Under the pieces are notes generated by a model. The model was not told the DNA's origin, ran no database searches, and saw only the letters and a list, made by a program, of their open reading frames with translations. From NCBI GenBank assembly GCA_910589415.1, contig OU342636.1:38703735-38767734 (forward strand): a DNA stretch of 64,000 bases, read 5' to 3'. Below are positions 1 to 12,690 of this stretch, one piece after another (within the stretch, counting starts at the first letter, position 1; every line of letters begins with the position of its first letter). Source of the stretch: Malachius bipustulatus (Eukaryota > Arthropoda > Insecta > Coleoptera > Melyridae). A program made the translations under genes and the position numbers.

Positions 1-561
1 TACAGAATGCTAATCAGATCTAGGAGAGACTACGGAGGTACCATTTATGCCTCTGCCAATAAGTCAACCCTGGGGAAACTGAACTCTATACATAAAACAG
101 GCCTACGACTAGCGTGCGGAGCATATAGAACAAGTCCCGCAGAGTCAATCTACAGAGAAACCAACGAACCGCCATTCTGGATCAGAAGAGAGCAGCTTCA
201 ATTAACCTACGCTGCAAGAATATCCAGCAATCAGAACAGCCCTGTTCACGATCATATATTCCCGAAGAATCCACACATGTTATTTAACGAGCTTCCAAGA
301 TGTCCAAGACCTATCTGTTTCCCCATAAACGTGCAAGCACATCCATTATGATTTCAACAACACGAAACAAGCCCCTCTAAATAACGTCCCACCATGGATC
401 AAAAAGCTCCCTCGCAAAGATGTATCATTGAGTATATACAGGGTGAGTCAATAGTGAGAGATCGGAACATTGCTATTCAACCGTACAGGGTAAAACAAAA
501 TTTCAAACGCCATCCCAAATGGTATATTATTCTGCATATTTCAAAAATATTTTCACTTATA

Positions 562-2266
562 CAGGGTGGACCATATTTTGCCTACATGTATCAATTTTTT
601 TTTTTCAAATTGAACCCCCTATATTTTATGACATATTCTTATTCGACTGTGAAATAACTTTATGTCAATACATATTGTTTGACATTTAGGTGCAACGTTG
701 ACACTTAAAAAAATATTTTCAAAAAAATTCATCGCACGCATGTATTTACTGAAAAGAAGCCTCAGAACTTAGTTTTGGAGTTTTAAGGTTGAAATTTGGT
801 ATCCACATGGAGAAAGGCCAGGTCTATCATCGCGATATAATAAGACTGAGATCTACTATACAGGTTAGTCACAAATAACTGTCAAATTTTGCTTACTTCA
901 GAAGGTCATAACTTCACTTTTTCAAATGGCACACTCGGTATTTTTTTCCACAGTTAGATCCACCTCTGATCTGACTACATTTTTCATTTGGTAAGTCCCA
1001 TACCTAAAATGCACAGTTTGAGAGATATTACACATTTTCCGTTTGTCTGACTGCAGAAGATGCAAATGTCATTTAAAACAGGGGCTATGAGGAAAAATGT
1101 GACATTTCTAGTGACATTTATCATTGCAACGTAAATAGCAACTCAAAACTCGAGCGAAATAAAATAAAAAATAAAATACAAGATATGACAATAATTTTAA
1201 ATTAAAATAATATCAAATCAAATGTCAAAATATGTCAAAAAGATGCAAATGTCATATCAAACAGGGTGCTATGAAGAAAAATGTGACATTTCGCTTTAAA
1301 GTGATATGGAAGAATGTGACATTTTTAGTTTTACTAGTGTCACTGTCACTGCTTGTTTAAATTCCAAGTTCTCGTTAGTTAAATAGAATTTTGGTAAATG
1401 GATTTGCGTTTACAAGAGCAAGTAGACACGACTTATTGTTTGGGAAAAAGTGAGAGAAATCCTCTCCTTGCGGCAAGAATTTATGTGCAAGTGTGTATTT
1501 GACAACTTCGTTGCAGTTTATTTTTTAAATCATATTTTATTTCACTTTATTGTTGTTTTCCTCTAAAAATGGATTTATTCTTTTGGGCAAATGAATAAAT
1601 TTTTTGATTTGATTTGATATTATTTTAATTTAAAATTATTGTCATATCTTGTATTTTATTTTTTATTTTATTTCGCTCGAGCTTTGAGTTCCTATTACGC
1701 TGCAATGATAAATGTCACTAGAAATGTCACATTTTTCTTCATATCCCCGGTTTTATATGACATTCGCATCTTCTGCAGTCAGGCCAACGGAAAATGTATA
1801 ATATCTCTCAAACTGGGCATTTTAGGTATAGGACATACCAAATAAAAAATGTAGTCAGATCAGAGGTGGAGCTAATTGTGGAAAAAAATACCGAGTGTGC
1901 CATTTGAAAAAGTGAAGTTATGACCTTCTGAAGTAAGCAAAATTTGACAGTTATTTGTGACTCACCTGTATAGCAGATCTCAGTCTTATTATATCGCGAT
2001 GATAGACCTGGCCTTTCTCCATGTGGATACCAAATTTCAACCTTAAAACTCCAAAACTAAGTTCTGTGGCTTCTTTTCAGTAAATACATGCATGCGTTGA
2101 ATTTTTTTGAAAATATTTTTTTAAATGTCAACGCCGCACCTAAATGTCAAACAATATGTATTGACATAAAGCTATTTCACAGTAGAATAAGAATATGTCA
2201 TAAAATATAGGGGGTTCCATTTGAAAAAAAAAATTGATACATGTAGGCAAAATATGGTCCACCCTG
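562..2266. mobile_element. Nested palindromic element (level B) at the dyad of element A
   Basis: A second pair of termini starts CAGGGTGGACCATA at 562 and closes with the reverse complement at 2266, flanked by TATA (558-561 and 2267-2270). Without B and one flank the junction reads as the palindrome CACTTAT(AT)AAGTG, so B sits at the exact centre of A. The B-only arms are 562-860 and 1969-2266, about 299 and 298 bp. Confidence 0.8.
861..1968. mobile_element. Nested palindromic element (level C) at the dyad of element B
   Basis: A third pair of termini, CAGGTTAGTCACAAATAAC at 861 and its approximate reverse complement ending CTCACCTG at 1968, is flanked by TATA (857-860 and 1969-1972). The surrounding B sequence reads GAGATCTACTATA on the left and TATAGCAGATCTC on the right, again a palindrome centre. 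The C arms extend to about 1230 and from about 1600. The middle (about 1230-1600) is single copy, contains a diverged repeat of the arm (GATGCAAATGTCAT, near 1240 and 1060), and ends near 1590-1620 in TTTGATTTGAT repeats resembling a non-LTR tail. Confidence 0.75.
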
Positions 2267-3286
2267 TATAAGTGAAAATAGTTTTGAAATATGCAGAATA
2301 ACAAACCATTTGGGATGGCGTTTGAAATTTTGTTTTACCCTGTACGGTTGAATAGCAATGTTCCGATCTCTCACTATTGACTCACCCTGTATATAACAAG
2401 AATATAACACCAAAGGAAGAATTGAAACAAGCATACTACGAAAAAATCCACCAACTAGGCGATCACGAATCCTTGTTCACAGATGTATCAAAGCTACAAG
2501 ACAGGGTCGGCTGTGCTGTGATTGTGAGTGATCGATGATCGAGAGCTCAAATTCAAACTCCCTTCTATCTGCAGCATTCATACAGCAGAATTATTTGCTA
2601 TATACCAAGCGATTATATCGGCGGACAAGCTACTAAAACACCATGTTGTTCTGAACACAGACTCCCTCAGTTCTATAGATTCCCTAACAGATATGAACAA
2701 ACCCACTCGCACTGCAGATACAGAACACGTTGACGACATCATCAAAACAACACACATTGCTATGAATACCCTCCCACTGTAATACAAGGACGTACAATCT
2801 GACATCGAAAAACTTCAGAGAAACCGCTGGCAAGTGCACTGGATGAACCAAAATACTAAGCTCAGGCATATAGATCCCACAGTCCTTCCCACTATGACCA
2901 TAAGTTCTAGCAGAAAAACGGCAACTACGTTTAGGAGGTTAAGAATAGGACATACAGCCATCACTCACAAACATCTACTCAAACAGGAACCGCGGAAATG
3001 TGATTTATGTAACGAACAAAAACAGTCGAACATCTTATCTTACACTGCAAAAAATACAAAGAAGAAAGAAGGCGTACAGCACTGTCAATAACACTGAAAG
3101 CAGTACATAACACCCAACACTCTGGAAAAACTGGAAGCATTTCTTCAAGTCACAAACCTTATGAACGAACTATGATAATATACTGCAATTGATTTTAGCT
3201 GACTTTATACACTTTGTAAATCTTGTCTGTATTTTATGATATCAATGACCGAAAGGTTGAGATATCAAATCATATTAAAAAAAAAA

Positions 3287-6200
3287 CAGTTCAATGGTTT
3301 TTTGACTATAACTTTCTCAATTTTGATGCTAGAAAATTTTTCCAAAAAGCATTTTAAAGGTAAATGCAAGATCTACAAACTCATGTAGGATTGATATTTT
3401 TTCCATCCTTATTCTGGAAAGTGGCAAGGGTTGCAGGATTCGAAAATGGTACTAGTCAATCACTAGCCACAACTTTTGAGAGCCACATCTCCCTCAATTT
3501 TACACTTAAAAAAAAACCTTAAATGAAAATTTTCATGGAAAAAAATTACAAACTTTTTGGTATCTTGTAATTTTTACATATCTGCCTTATTTTTTGACTT
3601 ATATTGAAAAAACGAACTTTTTTATATAGAAATTTCAAAAAAAAATTCTGTCTGTTAATTGTTATCTTTTCAAAATTAAGGCTTGTTCATCGTTCAAACT
3701 CACAGAATTTACTAACGGTATATTAAGGAAGTGAATTGTAGAAGGGCTTACAAATATTTTCAATTGGGGTGGTTTTGAAGGGGTTGTTTTGGCCGTTTTT
3801 TCTATGAACAAACTCGGCGTCTATCTTATTTTCGTCATAACTCGATCAGTTTTTATGCTAGGACCTTTCATAAAAAATAAAAGTGAAGGTCTTTTTAAGC
3901 ACTAGCACTATCAAAAACTTTCTATCAGTTTTTATAAAAAAATCCTTAATTTTTATATAATTTGAGATTGAAAGTTTTGATTTTTACTCCAAAAGTAAAA
4001 GTTGGTTTTTAATAAGTCATTACTCGGTTGATAATAGGTTTGAAGCAACCGTAAACAAACCGTTCTCTTTGTATTTTTATTAGCTACAACTTTGTTTATT
4101 ACGGTCTTAGCGATGAAGCTCAAACTTTTTGAGATATTTGTGAAAAACCGTTCAAAAACGTGGTAAAAAATCGAAATTTCAATCGCAAATACATCAAAAA
4201 GTATTGGCTCTAGGAAAAAAGTTTATGGAAGAAAAATGACTTAAAATTAGTAGACACATAATATTGATTTCTACAGTAATTTTTAACAACCAATTTTTCA
4301 CACCCGAGAAGGGGTGGTTTTTACCCCCTGAGTAAAAGAAACCAACGGTATTGGAAAGACTTTGATTGAAATAGAGGGCTCCATAGAATTTCTAGCCAAA
4401 ACGGGGCTGTACTGGTACTGGATTAAAGTTTCTTCAGACAGTTGTTTGGTTATTTGTTGGTAACATAACAATGCATGTATGCATTGTCTGTGCATTTCTT
4501 GTAAGTTCTGGATTACTATTGATTACCATTAATAACTTGTTTTTAGAACTTTCCCACTTTTCCTTTGAAACATGATTCCCGTCAAGAAGAAATGCTCGAT
4601 TTTTATTTCCAATTGTATGATACAAAAACGGATTTTTCTTCATATCTGATCTGAGCGATTTCGTACACAAGAAAAAGCTGCCACTTTCTTTCCTGCCTTG
4701 TCAAAAGTTAGATCTGGTTAGAACCACCTTAACCTCGAGCTTTTTGTATTTCAAATTTTCAAATCCATGTCTTTGATATAACTTTCTCAGTGTTCATATT
4801 ATTTATCTGTAGCTTTAATAATGTCAATATTCTCTAGTCTTAGTTTTGCTCTAGATTCTTGTGATATTTATTTAAATTAAATATTAAAATTAATGGAAAT
4901 ATTGTAAAAAATATAATTTTTTTTAATATAATTAGAGCAATAATAATAATCATGTTTGTTTACAGTTTTTCCAACAAAAACCAAACGAGTCATCACTCTA
5001 ATTGACAAAATCATTAGCGGTCTGGTAAAATGACCCTGTTGGGGGAATAAGTATAATAATTATGTAGTTTATTGACAGTAGATAGATAGATATCGTAATA
5101 ATAATTGATTCGGTTTTATTTACAATAATAATTAAATCGTTTCTTTCAACTGGTATCGTACTTGGTCCTTATCAGCTTCGTTATTGTTTCATGTTTACAA
5201 GCGCGCTGATTTTATTCTTTTTCGTCCCAATTCTTACGGTATCGTTGGACGGGAAGTGGGCTGCTGATTGAAAATATTGCTTTTTACTGGAACCGGAAGT
5301 AATTTTTATCTAATTTGAATAATTATGTTTCTTGAGTAATAATGATAATAATAATAATAATTATAATTGAGTTTTGAGGCCTCCACAGAGGTGCATGTTT
5401 AGTGTAATTATTATTTTTTTGATAAGTCGGTTATTAATAAAATTTTCTAACAATATTTTCAATTTCAACAAATCTAGATGAACTTTTATTCCCCGGTAAT
5501 CAGCAGTAGACTGTTTTGAGTTATTTCTTAGCTGTGTATATCTGGAAAATAATAAAATAATATCGAAAAATCCAATTACCTTGTAATAATTACTTTGTAA
5601 TAAACTTTACATACATTTCGCCGGTGCTATTGCTTTGGTATTATTGCTTTGGTATTGCCTTACCTTTAACTGCAATAGGTGAATTTTGCAGTTGAAAGGT
5701 AATTAGTTGTCTCTCAATTGCCACAAGGCAGTCAATTACCATAAGGCACTCAATTACCACAAGGCAATGAGCTTGAAAATTGGATATCTGATGTTGGAAG
5801 TCAAAAAATTCAAGAAGTTGATATTAATCTATTGATTATTAACGGGAAACACTCTAATTTAATTGATCGAGTTAGTCGGCTGTTTGATTGCAGATATTCT
5901 GCAGACCTGTGCAAGACATTGGCCATTGAACCTTTCTATTATTGAAAGATTTAACTTTAAAATTAGCAAACCATTTGTAAGAAAAAAAGATCCTAGTTTT
6001 CACGTTTTTTTTGGAAAATCTGACTGTTTTTTCGAGGAATCCAATACATTTTCCTTGCAGGGTAGACAAATAATGTGAATGGCTTCAAAAATGACCGACT
6101 TCAATCTAACAAGTCTCAATACTTTTACCGTGATCTTAGGTTTTTCCAATATCTCAAAAAAACTGTTTTTTTTTTATAATTTTACTTTTAAATACTCGAT

Positions 6201-6298
6201 TAAGAGAGATCAAGATGAGAGAGGCCTTTATGCGTATTAATCTCATTACAAACAATATAAAAAATAAATTAAACTTCTTCTTCGTTGTAGCTATACAG
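3287..6298. other. AT-rich non-coding stretch upstream of APPBP2 exons
   Basis: No convincing exon was seen. The first ~1,000 bases are A/T-run-rich sequence of old-repeat character. Simple (ATA)n occurs near 5340-5366. The missing 5' exon or exons of APPBP2 should lie here or beyond the window, but I could not identify them. Confidence 0.5.
5661..5768. repeat. Imperfect hairpin followed by 18-bp triplicate
   Basis: TACCTTTAACTGCAA at 5661-5675 pairs with TTGCAGTTGAAAGGTA at 5686-5701 (one bulge). Immediately after, three 18-bp units of the form CAATTRCCAYAAGGCA plus two bases run from 5715 to 5768. Confidence 0.7.
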
Positions 6299-8151
6299 TG
6301 ACAAACGTCTCTGCTTCCTGGCGACGGAGCTCTCCTCCCTGGACGTGTTCTCCCGTATGCTGCTCGTACCCCATCAACGGACCCGTCTCCTCCGCATGTT
6401 CCAGTCCCTGCTGGAGCACGTGTGCGAAATCCCCGGACAGCTCGTGAACCAGTTCCGGGTGACGGCCGACGCCGCCCTCGACCCCGACCGGCTGAGGCAG
6501 TGCACCGAACTCGGACTGAGGCTGGGCGGGTTCCTGAACGAGGGCGCCTGGTACCAGTACTCGATCGAGGTCCTGGAGATCACCGTGGAGGTGTGTGAGA
6601 GGAGGAAAGAGGACAGGGAACGGTGGGGGAAGCTGCTCGAGTGCTATCACATGTGAGATGATTTTTTTTTATGTATTTTAATCAGTTTTCTAATAACCTT
6701 GTTCCAGGAAACTGTTTGCCGAGTCGGCCTATTGCATGCTAGAACAAGCCGAGAAGACGTTTAAAAAATCCGAAGAAGCTGTAAATAAATTAAAAGAATT
6801 GAACGCCTTACCTAATTTATCCGGTCTCTATTCACACTATTCCATTTATTATTTAGTAAAGAGCGATTATGATCAGGTAAGAAGGACCATACGATTGCTC
6901 GATTGTTTATTAATTTTCTCGATTCATCCGTTTCAGGCTTACAATTGGTCGATGAAAGCTCTAAGACTGCTCAGCGAAGACTTACCGGCGAGGAACATAA
7001 TCGAGGTGCTCCGCGAGGCGTCCAAGTCGTGCGTGATGAAGCGTCACTTCCACCAGGCGGGTCTGCTCATCGGCCAGGCGGTCTGTCTGGGCGGACACCT
7101 GTACTCCCGCGATCGGCACCCGCACTACGCCGACACCCTTCTCGACTACGGCTTCTATCTGCTCTACTCGGACAGCATACAGGAGAGTGTGCGCGTCTAC
7201 GAGCGCTCCTTGCAGATCAGAAAAGAGGTCTTCGAGAAGAACAACGTCCTGGTGGCGCTGGGAATGGACGATCTGGCGTACGCGCTGTACGTCCACGAGT
7301 ACGTCACCGGGAGATTCTATCACGCCAGGTAAGCGAAAATTCGGTCCGATATTTTGTTTTATTTACTTCATCGAGGTAATCGTTTTCAGGGAGAACGTGG
7401 AGCGCGCGATCAAAATAATGGAACGTATCCTCCCGAAGGACCACCTGCTGCTGTCGTCGGCGAAGCGCGTGAAAGCGCTGATCCTCGAGGAGATCGCCCT
7501 TGAGATGCGGGACGCGCAGAGCTCCAGCATGCAGGAGAAGTACCTGAACGACGCCGAGCAGCTGCACAAGTGCGCCCTGACGCTCTCCCTGAAGGCGTTC
7601 GGCGAGAAGAACGTCCAGACGGCCAAGCACTACGGCAACCTCGGTCGACTGTACCAGAGCATGAAACAGTACGAGCTGGCAGAGAAGATGCACCTGAAAG
7701 CGATCGCGATCAAGGAGGAACTACTCGGAAAGTACGAACTGTTTTTTTTTTTAAGTTTAAAAAGTTATTTTACACGCTACACAAAGCCTGAACAATTTTT
7801 ATTTAATGTAGGTACGACTACGAAGTGGCGTTGAGCTGCGGCCACTTGGCCTCGTTGTACAACTACCACATGAAAAGATACAAGGACGCCGAAGTGTTGT
7901 ACTTACGTTCGATCGAGATCAATTTGAACTTGTTCGGGGAGACGTACTCGGGCCTCCAGTACGATTACCGGGGCATCATAAACGTCTACAAGAACCTGGA
8001 CGACGTGCAGAGCGTCCTGGAGTACAACAGCAAGATGCGCGACTGGAAGAAGCTGCGGGACAAGATGGTGTCCAAGTCCCCCAAATACGAGATACTGCCG
8101 TTGAAGGTGCTGATCGAGAAGTTTTTCGCTATGACCGTGGCGGCAGAATGA
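6299..8151 (+). CDS. APPBP2: APPBP2 (amyloid protein-binding protein 2) homolog, five 3' exons; N-terminus missing
   Basis: Family role: a tetratricopeptide-repeat protein that binds the cytoplasmic tail of amyloid precursor protein, associates with microtubule transport, and serves as substrate receptor of Cul2 ubiquitin ligases. Exons are 6299-6652, 6708-6876, 6937-7328, 7390-7731 and 7812-8151, all with GT-AG borders and a continuous frame, giving 531 residues to the TGA at 8149-8151. Diagnostic stretches are DTLLDYGFYLL, KRVKALILEEIA, NVQTAKHYGNLGRLYQSM, ALSCGHLASLYNY and QYDYRG, forming tandem TPRs in the C-terminal two thirds. The first visible exon starts with DKRLCFLATELSSLDVF after a CAG acceptor at 6296-6298. 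Vertebrate proteins have about 50 more N-terminal residues, so at least one upstream exon is missing here. The exons are markedly GC-richer than the flanks; introns are 55-80 bp. Confidence 0.93.
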
Positions 8152-10381
8152 GCCGCAAGAAACCAAAGCTAGTCCTCTAAGGTTTATGAGTTTTAAAGTA
8201 TGATGATGTCGGGTCGTTTTCGCAGATAAATTTGACCGGGGGAATTATACGATCCGACCTGCTCAGGTTTGTTTGTGAAAATCACAGTCCCGTTTTATTT
8301 TTTGAAATTATTGTGAATAGCGATAAAAATTTTTTTGCTGCAGCAGCGGGAGTCTATCAAGATGTTTATTGACGTCGGATTGCAGTTTATTGCTTTCTGT
8401 ATTTAATGTGACTTTTGAAATGTTGACAGGAGATTTTTTAAGTTAATCAAAAAATTATGAAAAACTCTGTTTAGTTTTAACGAACGCTCCTAGGGATGAA
8501 TTTTTTTTGCTTTCATCAGAGGACTTGCTGAAATTAGTCGTAATTAATTAATTTTGGTTTACATTTTGTTGAGGACTTTTCCAGAAACGAACCAAGTACT
8601 TCTAGATCTATCTAGAACATCCCCACATATGACCCAACATCTTTTTTTTAGAGACTTAATTTAAGATTTCTTAGTGATTATCTTCAATGTTACAATGAAA
8701 TAATTTGCTTAAAAGATGAAAAATAATTTGAGATTTCTAGCAAGCTCCATAAAATTTTTGTACAAGTCTTTCCCATGTTTTAAGATGAGTAAAATGAACG
8801 TTATGAGGGTTATCTAGCGGAAGTTCTGTTTCATATGTCACCATGTAGGAGCTCTGCAAGTGCAGGCCTGTATTCAGAAAAAGTGTGACCTTAGTTTTAA
8901 AGAGTTAATACCTCTTAAAGTCCTCCCCTTTTCTAGGAAGTTCTAGAAAGAAAACACTAACACTGGATAGGATACTTGACAAAATGGCAAACCAAAATCT
9001 GTTACAGTATTTTTATTTTGGTTACTTTAAAATAATTTCCTAGACCGTTCTGAGGCTTCATTTCATATATAAAAGCAATTTTAGGTGATTTCGTTCTATT
9101 TTGGGCAGTGATTTGAATTTTTTTTCTACTTTGTATAAATGCAACAGTCATTCCTATTTTTATTAGTTTTTTCCGCTTTGCTTTCTTTTGCTGTGAGGAA
9201 TGTGTTATGTTATTTTCTTTTTGTTTTTTTTTTCGTTTTATTTTTACGAATTTATTTGTGTGTAAGTCTACTAACTGACACCATCACCGACCACCATTTT
9301 TTTCGAAGGTTTACCTTATCTATGGCAATACTTCTGACTTCTTTGACAGACAGACAAGTGGAGTAATTGAAATGTCAGTTGTTATTTATGAATATTATAT
9401 TGACTGTTTTTTTTTTATTAATTTCAAACAATTTAATATATCTTGTACTGTAATACAGACCACCCCCAGGGGAAGCATTTTTTCACATCGCCTCAACAAT
9501 GGATTGAACTTTCACCTATATGATCGGTAAAGATACCAGGGAATCTTTAGCGCGCGCTGAAGACGTGAACCCTAAAACTCAGAACCAGAAAGTATAGGCT
9601 GCTTGAAATCATTTCAGTCATCGTAAATATTCAAATGGCGTTGGTTTAAGCGATAGATAAATAAGTGAGATGTCTCATAAATAAACAAATGTGTAAATAA
9701 ACAGAAAGGTAGAAACAAATGTAATGTGCACAGAAAATGTAATAAACGAAAGGCCTAAACAAATGAAAGATAGAAACAGAAACATTTCGAACTTTGACTA
9801 CTAAAACCTCTTGAAACCAAAAACAGCAAAATTCAAACAGAGGGAGGTTTTCATCAAAAAGTTGGATTAAAAAATAGCCTATTACGGTAAACTCAGATCC
9901 AAAGGATCAAGATATTTTCTTACAGTCGTTGCATGAATGCGAGAGTACCTTAAGTGTTTTTATTATTGAGTAAGTCGCGTAATAAAACCGATGTTCACTT
10001 GAACAGACCCCCGAGGGAGAAGTCAGTGGGATGCTGCCTTCGTCTCTCGTAGGTCCTGGTAATTTCTCTTGGTAAAGCTTACCTGCAAATTGATGACTTA
10101 GTCAAACTAAGAAACATCGAAAAGAATAAAACTACAAACTTGAAATTGAAGTAAAACTGCCCAATCTGGCAACACCAACATGGGAAACCCCTCGATTATA
10201 AACCAACCTCCCAACGAAAGTGAAACCACCAACACCAAACGATTCAATTATTCATTGTCGTTCAGGAATTTTTACAACCCTCAAAGGCAACACAGAGTAA
10301 AGAGTAAGATGATTGAAATGAATCAAGCAGGTCCTTTTAAAAACAGCTGCAAGAAGGTCTAAATAAATAAATGTAAATTAA
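8152..10381. other. Intergenic; APPBP2 3' UTR and AT-rich DNA
   Basis: After the APPBP2 stop there is AT-rich sequence without a convincing exon. The open frame near 9139-9366 has low-complexity hydrophobic composition and no recognisable domain. 9650-9780 is A-rich with irregular AAATAAACAAATG-like repeats. Confidence 0.5.
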
Positions 10382-10783
10382 CCCTTTCGGTACGGGAACC
10401 GTCCCGGGTCGATCAGATGAAACACTGAATTGTGTTCAAATTTTAAATATTAGACACGCCCATGCTTATTTGCATTGGTTTATTTTGTCTTTTCTCTAAT
10501 AATTTAAACGGACACAGCTGCAGGTTACTATTATTTGATGTGTTATGAGTCAGTCAGAAACTGGGAACTCCTGAAATTAGGTATAAAATATTGGGTATTT
10601 CAAGCGTCCTTGAGCTCGAGATTTATTACCCTTTATTACCCAGATTTCCGGTGTATCGAAGAATAACTAGCCCAACCAGTCTAATAAACATCACATCAAA
10701 TGTTTTTGCTGCAAAAACTTCAAAGCAGAAATAGGTAATAGAAATAGCGCACTTAGCTTATAACGGCTGCCGTCCTGAAAGGG
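10382..10783. mobile_element. piggyBac-type MITE, 402 bp, TTAA target duplications
   Basis: TTAA occurs on both sides (10378-10381 and 10784-10787). The element starts CCCTTTCGGTACGGGAACCG and ends with the imperfect reverse complement CGGCTGCCGTCCTGAAAGGG, a terminal inverted repeat of about 22 bp with four mismatches. TTAA duplication with CCC-starting ends is the hallmark of the piggyBac superfamily. There is no coding capacity, so it is non-autonomous. Confidence 0.82.
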
Positions 10784-11556
10784 TTAACTAATAGAAAATA
10801 ATTAATTAAATTAATTTAAGATTTCATTCATGAGGAATGAAATGGCATCCAGTTTGAAATATAGATGAAATAGTGATACCATTTCATTCTATAAGCTCAA
10901 ATTTCTCGAGTCCTGAGCTTTTGCATACCCTATCCGAGAACCGAGGGTGGCTGCAAGAAGAAACGACACAACGAGAAGTGGGTCCTAGCTGCATTTTAAA
11001 AACGATCATCTGGGGTAGGGGGTGGTTGTTACAGTACCTATAAGTCAAAAAATGCATTTTGAATTATATTCTTCTGTATATTTTGGGGAATTTTTTTTAA
11101 TAATATTATAATTGATTATTATCGAACTGAAACTTTTAAGTTTCAAATTAAAATCCCCAAACTGTATAGTATACTCTCACAACAATTGATGGTATTAGGG
11201 TCAGATATGCTAACAAATTTCCTTTATGTAAAGTTAATGTTAGGTATAATAATAAAAACCCTAATATTATGTGGTTTATGGCCAAATTATTGAAATCGTA
11301 AATTTTATATTTGTTGCTGAGAAAAAAAAAGAACAAAGTTTCTAGTAGGTACCTACCTAATTGTGCATAGAAGAGTATTTTCTTATAAGAAATTGTGAAA
11401 TTGTAATAATGTTACTGTTGATTTTGTTTGATGTATGTTTATTTTATGTTTTGCCTTGTATAAGAAGATGAACAAACCTGTATCTTTGATAGAGACTTTC
11501 CAACAAAAATAGTCTTTAAAATAGTGCCTTTATTTTTCTTGTGTGTGTGTCTAAGG

Positions 11557-11707
11557 CCCGTATTCATCGATAAATATAACCCCCAGGCCCCCAGGGTTGT
11601 ATTTTGGAACATGTCATTGGTTTAAAATTCATAGGGTTTGATGAGCATTAGACCAATCATCTATCAGAAAATTCAGAGTTATATTTTGACGTTTGATGAA
11701 TACGGAC
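11557..11707. mobile_element. Small MITE-like element with CCGTATTCATC termini
   Basis: CCCGTATTCATC at 11557-11568 faces GATGAATACGG at 11695-11705, so the ends are inverted repeats about 150 bp apart. Inside, AAATATAACCCCC and the CCCAGGGTTGTATTT segment form a further imperfect stem. Target duplications are not clear. Confidence 0.45.
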
Positions 11708-12484
11708 ACGAGTAACTAATTTTTTAGCGACGATACTCTCAATAGATTGTAAAGTTTGAAAGAGAAATATTGTAAATGTTTAATGATTAATACACCCCTT
11801 TCCTTTTGTTTTACTTTCAACTCGATCTCTTATTTTAACTATCTGATATGTAATCTCACATTTATAGATGCTTTAATAAAAAATTATGTATGTTATGTAG
11901 TTTTAATTTATTAAACTGGATCACCCCCAACGAGGCACTTAATTGTAGACCCCCCCCCACACTTGGTGGCTATAATAGCATCGGCTGCCAAGGAGTTTGT
12001 GTTCCCAAAATTTTACCTCCCAACATCGCTGTCATATTGCGCATGCACCACAAGGGTGACATGGTTGCCAGCATACCTTTGTTTACAATATTCATAGAAA
12101 ATTTAATACACTACTGTAATGTAATTATTATTGTAGAAGATAAAAATCAACTAAAATAATAATAATTATTATTTTATATTATGCAGTATACGGAAATGCC
12201 ACTTCGTATATCGAAATAACAGTCCCAGTTTTATAATATTGATTGGCAAAATCAAAATTTGAAAAAACTACGCTATAGTGCCGATAGGTGTACAGTTAAC
12301 ACAGCCACTAAATCCACGATTAAGTTATTTTCGTGAAATTTCACGGGATAAACTTAACAATGACCAAGTAGCCTATTCACCAGGTTCTATTAAGTTTCTG
12401 ATCATCTATATGTGAAAAAAATTAACTATTACATTTCAAAGTCACAATATTTACTCAAAAACCATCATTAGACAATGATAAAAA

Positions 12485-12690
12485 TAAACAAGACATGTCA
12501 CTGCGCAGCTAATTACGTCATGACTGTAAAAGCAACATAGGACACGGCAATAATAAATTACGTTAAATCGTGAATCAAACTACGCAAAATTACTGCAATA
12601 AACATCGAAAAAGCACCAATTCACATTATAAGTACCTATTACTATTGTCGTGTCGTAATATATGCTGCGCAGTGACATCAAACATTAGCG
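12485..12690. repeat. Imperfect inverted repeat with CTGCGCAG core
   Basis: ATGTCACTGCGCAGC near 12495 is repeated inverted as GCTGCGCAGTGACAT near 12664. Similarity continues inward (GGACACGGCAATA against the complement of ATTGTCGTGTCG) with an unpaired insertion of roughly 27 bases in the left arm. It may be an eroded foldback element. Confidence 0.5.

Larger units (their letters stand above)
439..2389. mobile_element. Outer palindromic foldback MITE (level A), TA/TATA flanks
   Basis: The element begins CAGGGTGAGTCAATAG at 439 and ends with its reverse complement at 2389, flanked by TATATA on both sides (433-438 and 2390-2395). The outer-only arms are 439-561 and 2267-2389, exactly 123 bp each and nearly identical. 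It interrupts the non-LTR element above, so it is younger. No transposase is encoded. TA-flanked ends starting with CAG fit a non-autonomous Tc1/mariner-type element. The target duplication could be TA or TATA. Confidence 0.85.
1..3286 (+). mobile_element. Decayed non-LTR retrotransposon (Jockey/I-like), 3' part, split by a nested MITE
   Basis: The first 350 bases translate to the region after the reverse transcriptase palm, with recognisable pieces such as RSRRDYGGTIYASA, KTGLRLACGAYRTSP and EPPFWIRREQL, as in Jockey/I-group elements. The reading resumes after the insertion at 439-2389 with an RNase H domain: FTDVSK (usual YTDGSK), TAELFAIYQAI and NTDSLSSI at about 2470-2690 keep the acidic D, E and D positions. 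A C-terminal part with RLRIGHTAITHKHLL and a Cys pair (CDLCNE) follows near 2940-3020. The copy ends in an A-run at 3277-3286. Frameshifts and stops (for example at 349 and near 2780) show it is dead. The 5' part lies beyond the window. The clade is inferred from motif style only. Confidence 0.85.

Noticed and set aside
6291..7693. Minus-strand open frames across APPBP2
   Set aside because: They lie antisense to well-supported GC-rich exons.
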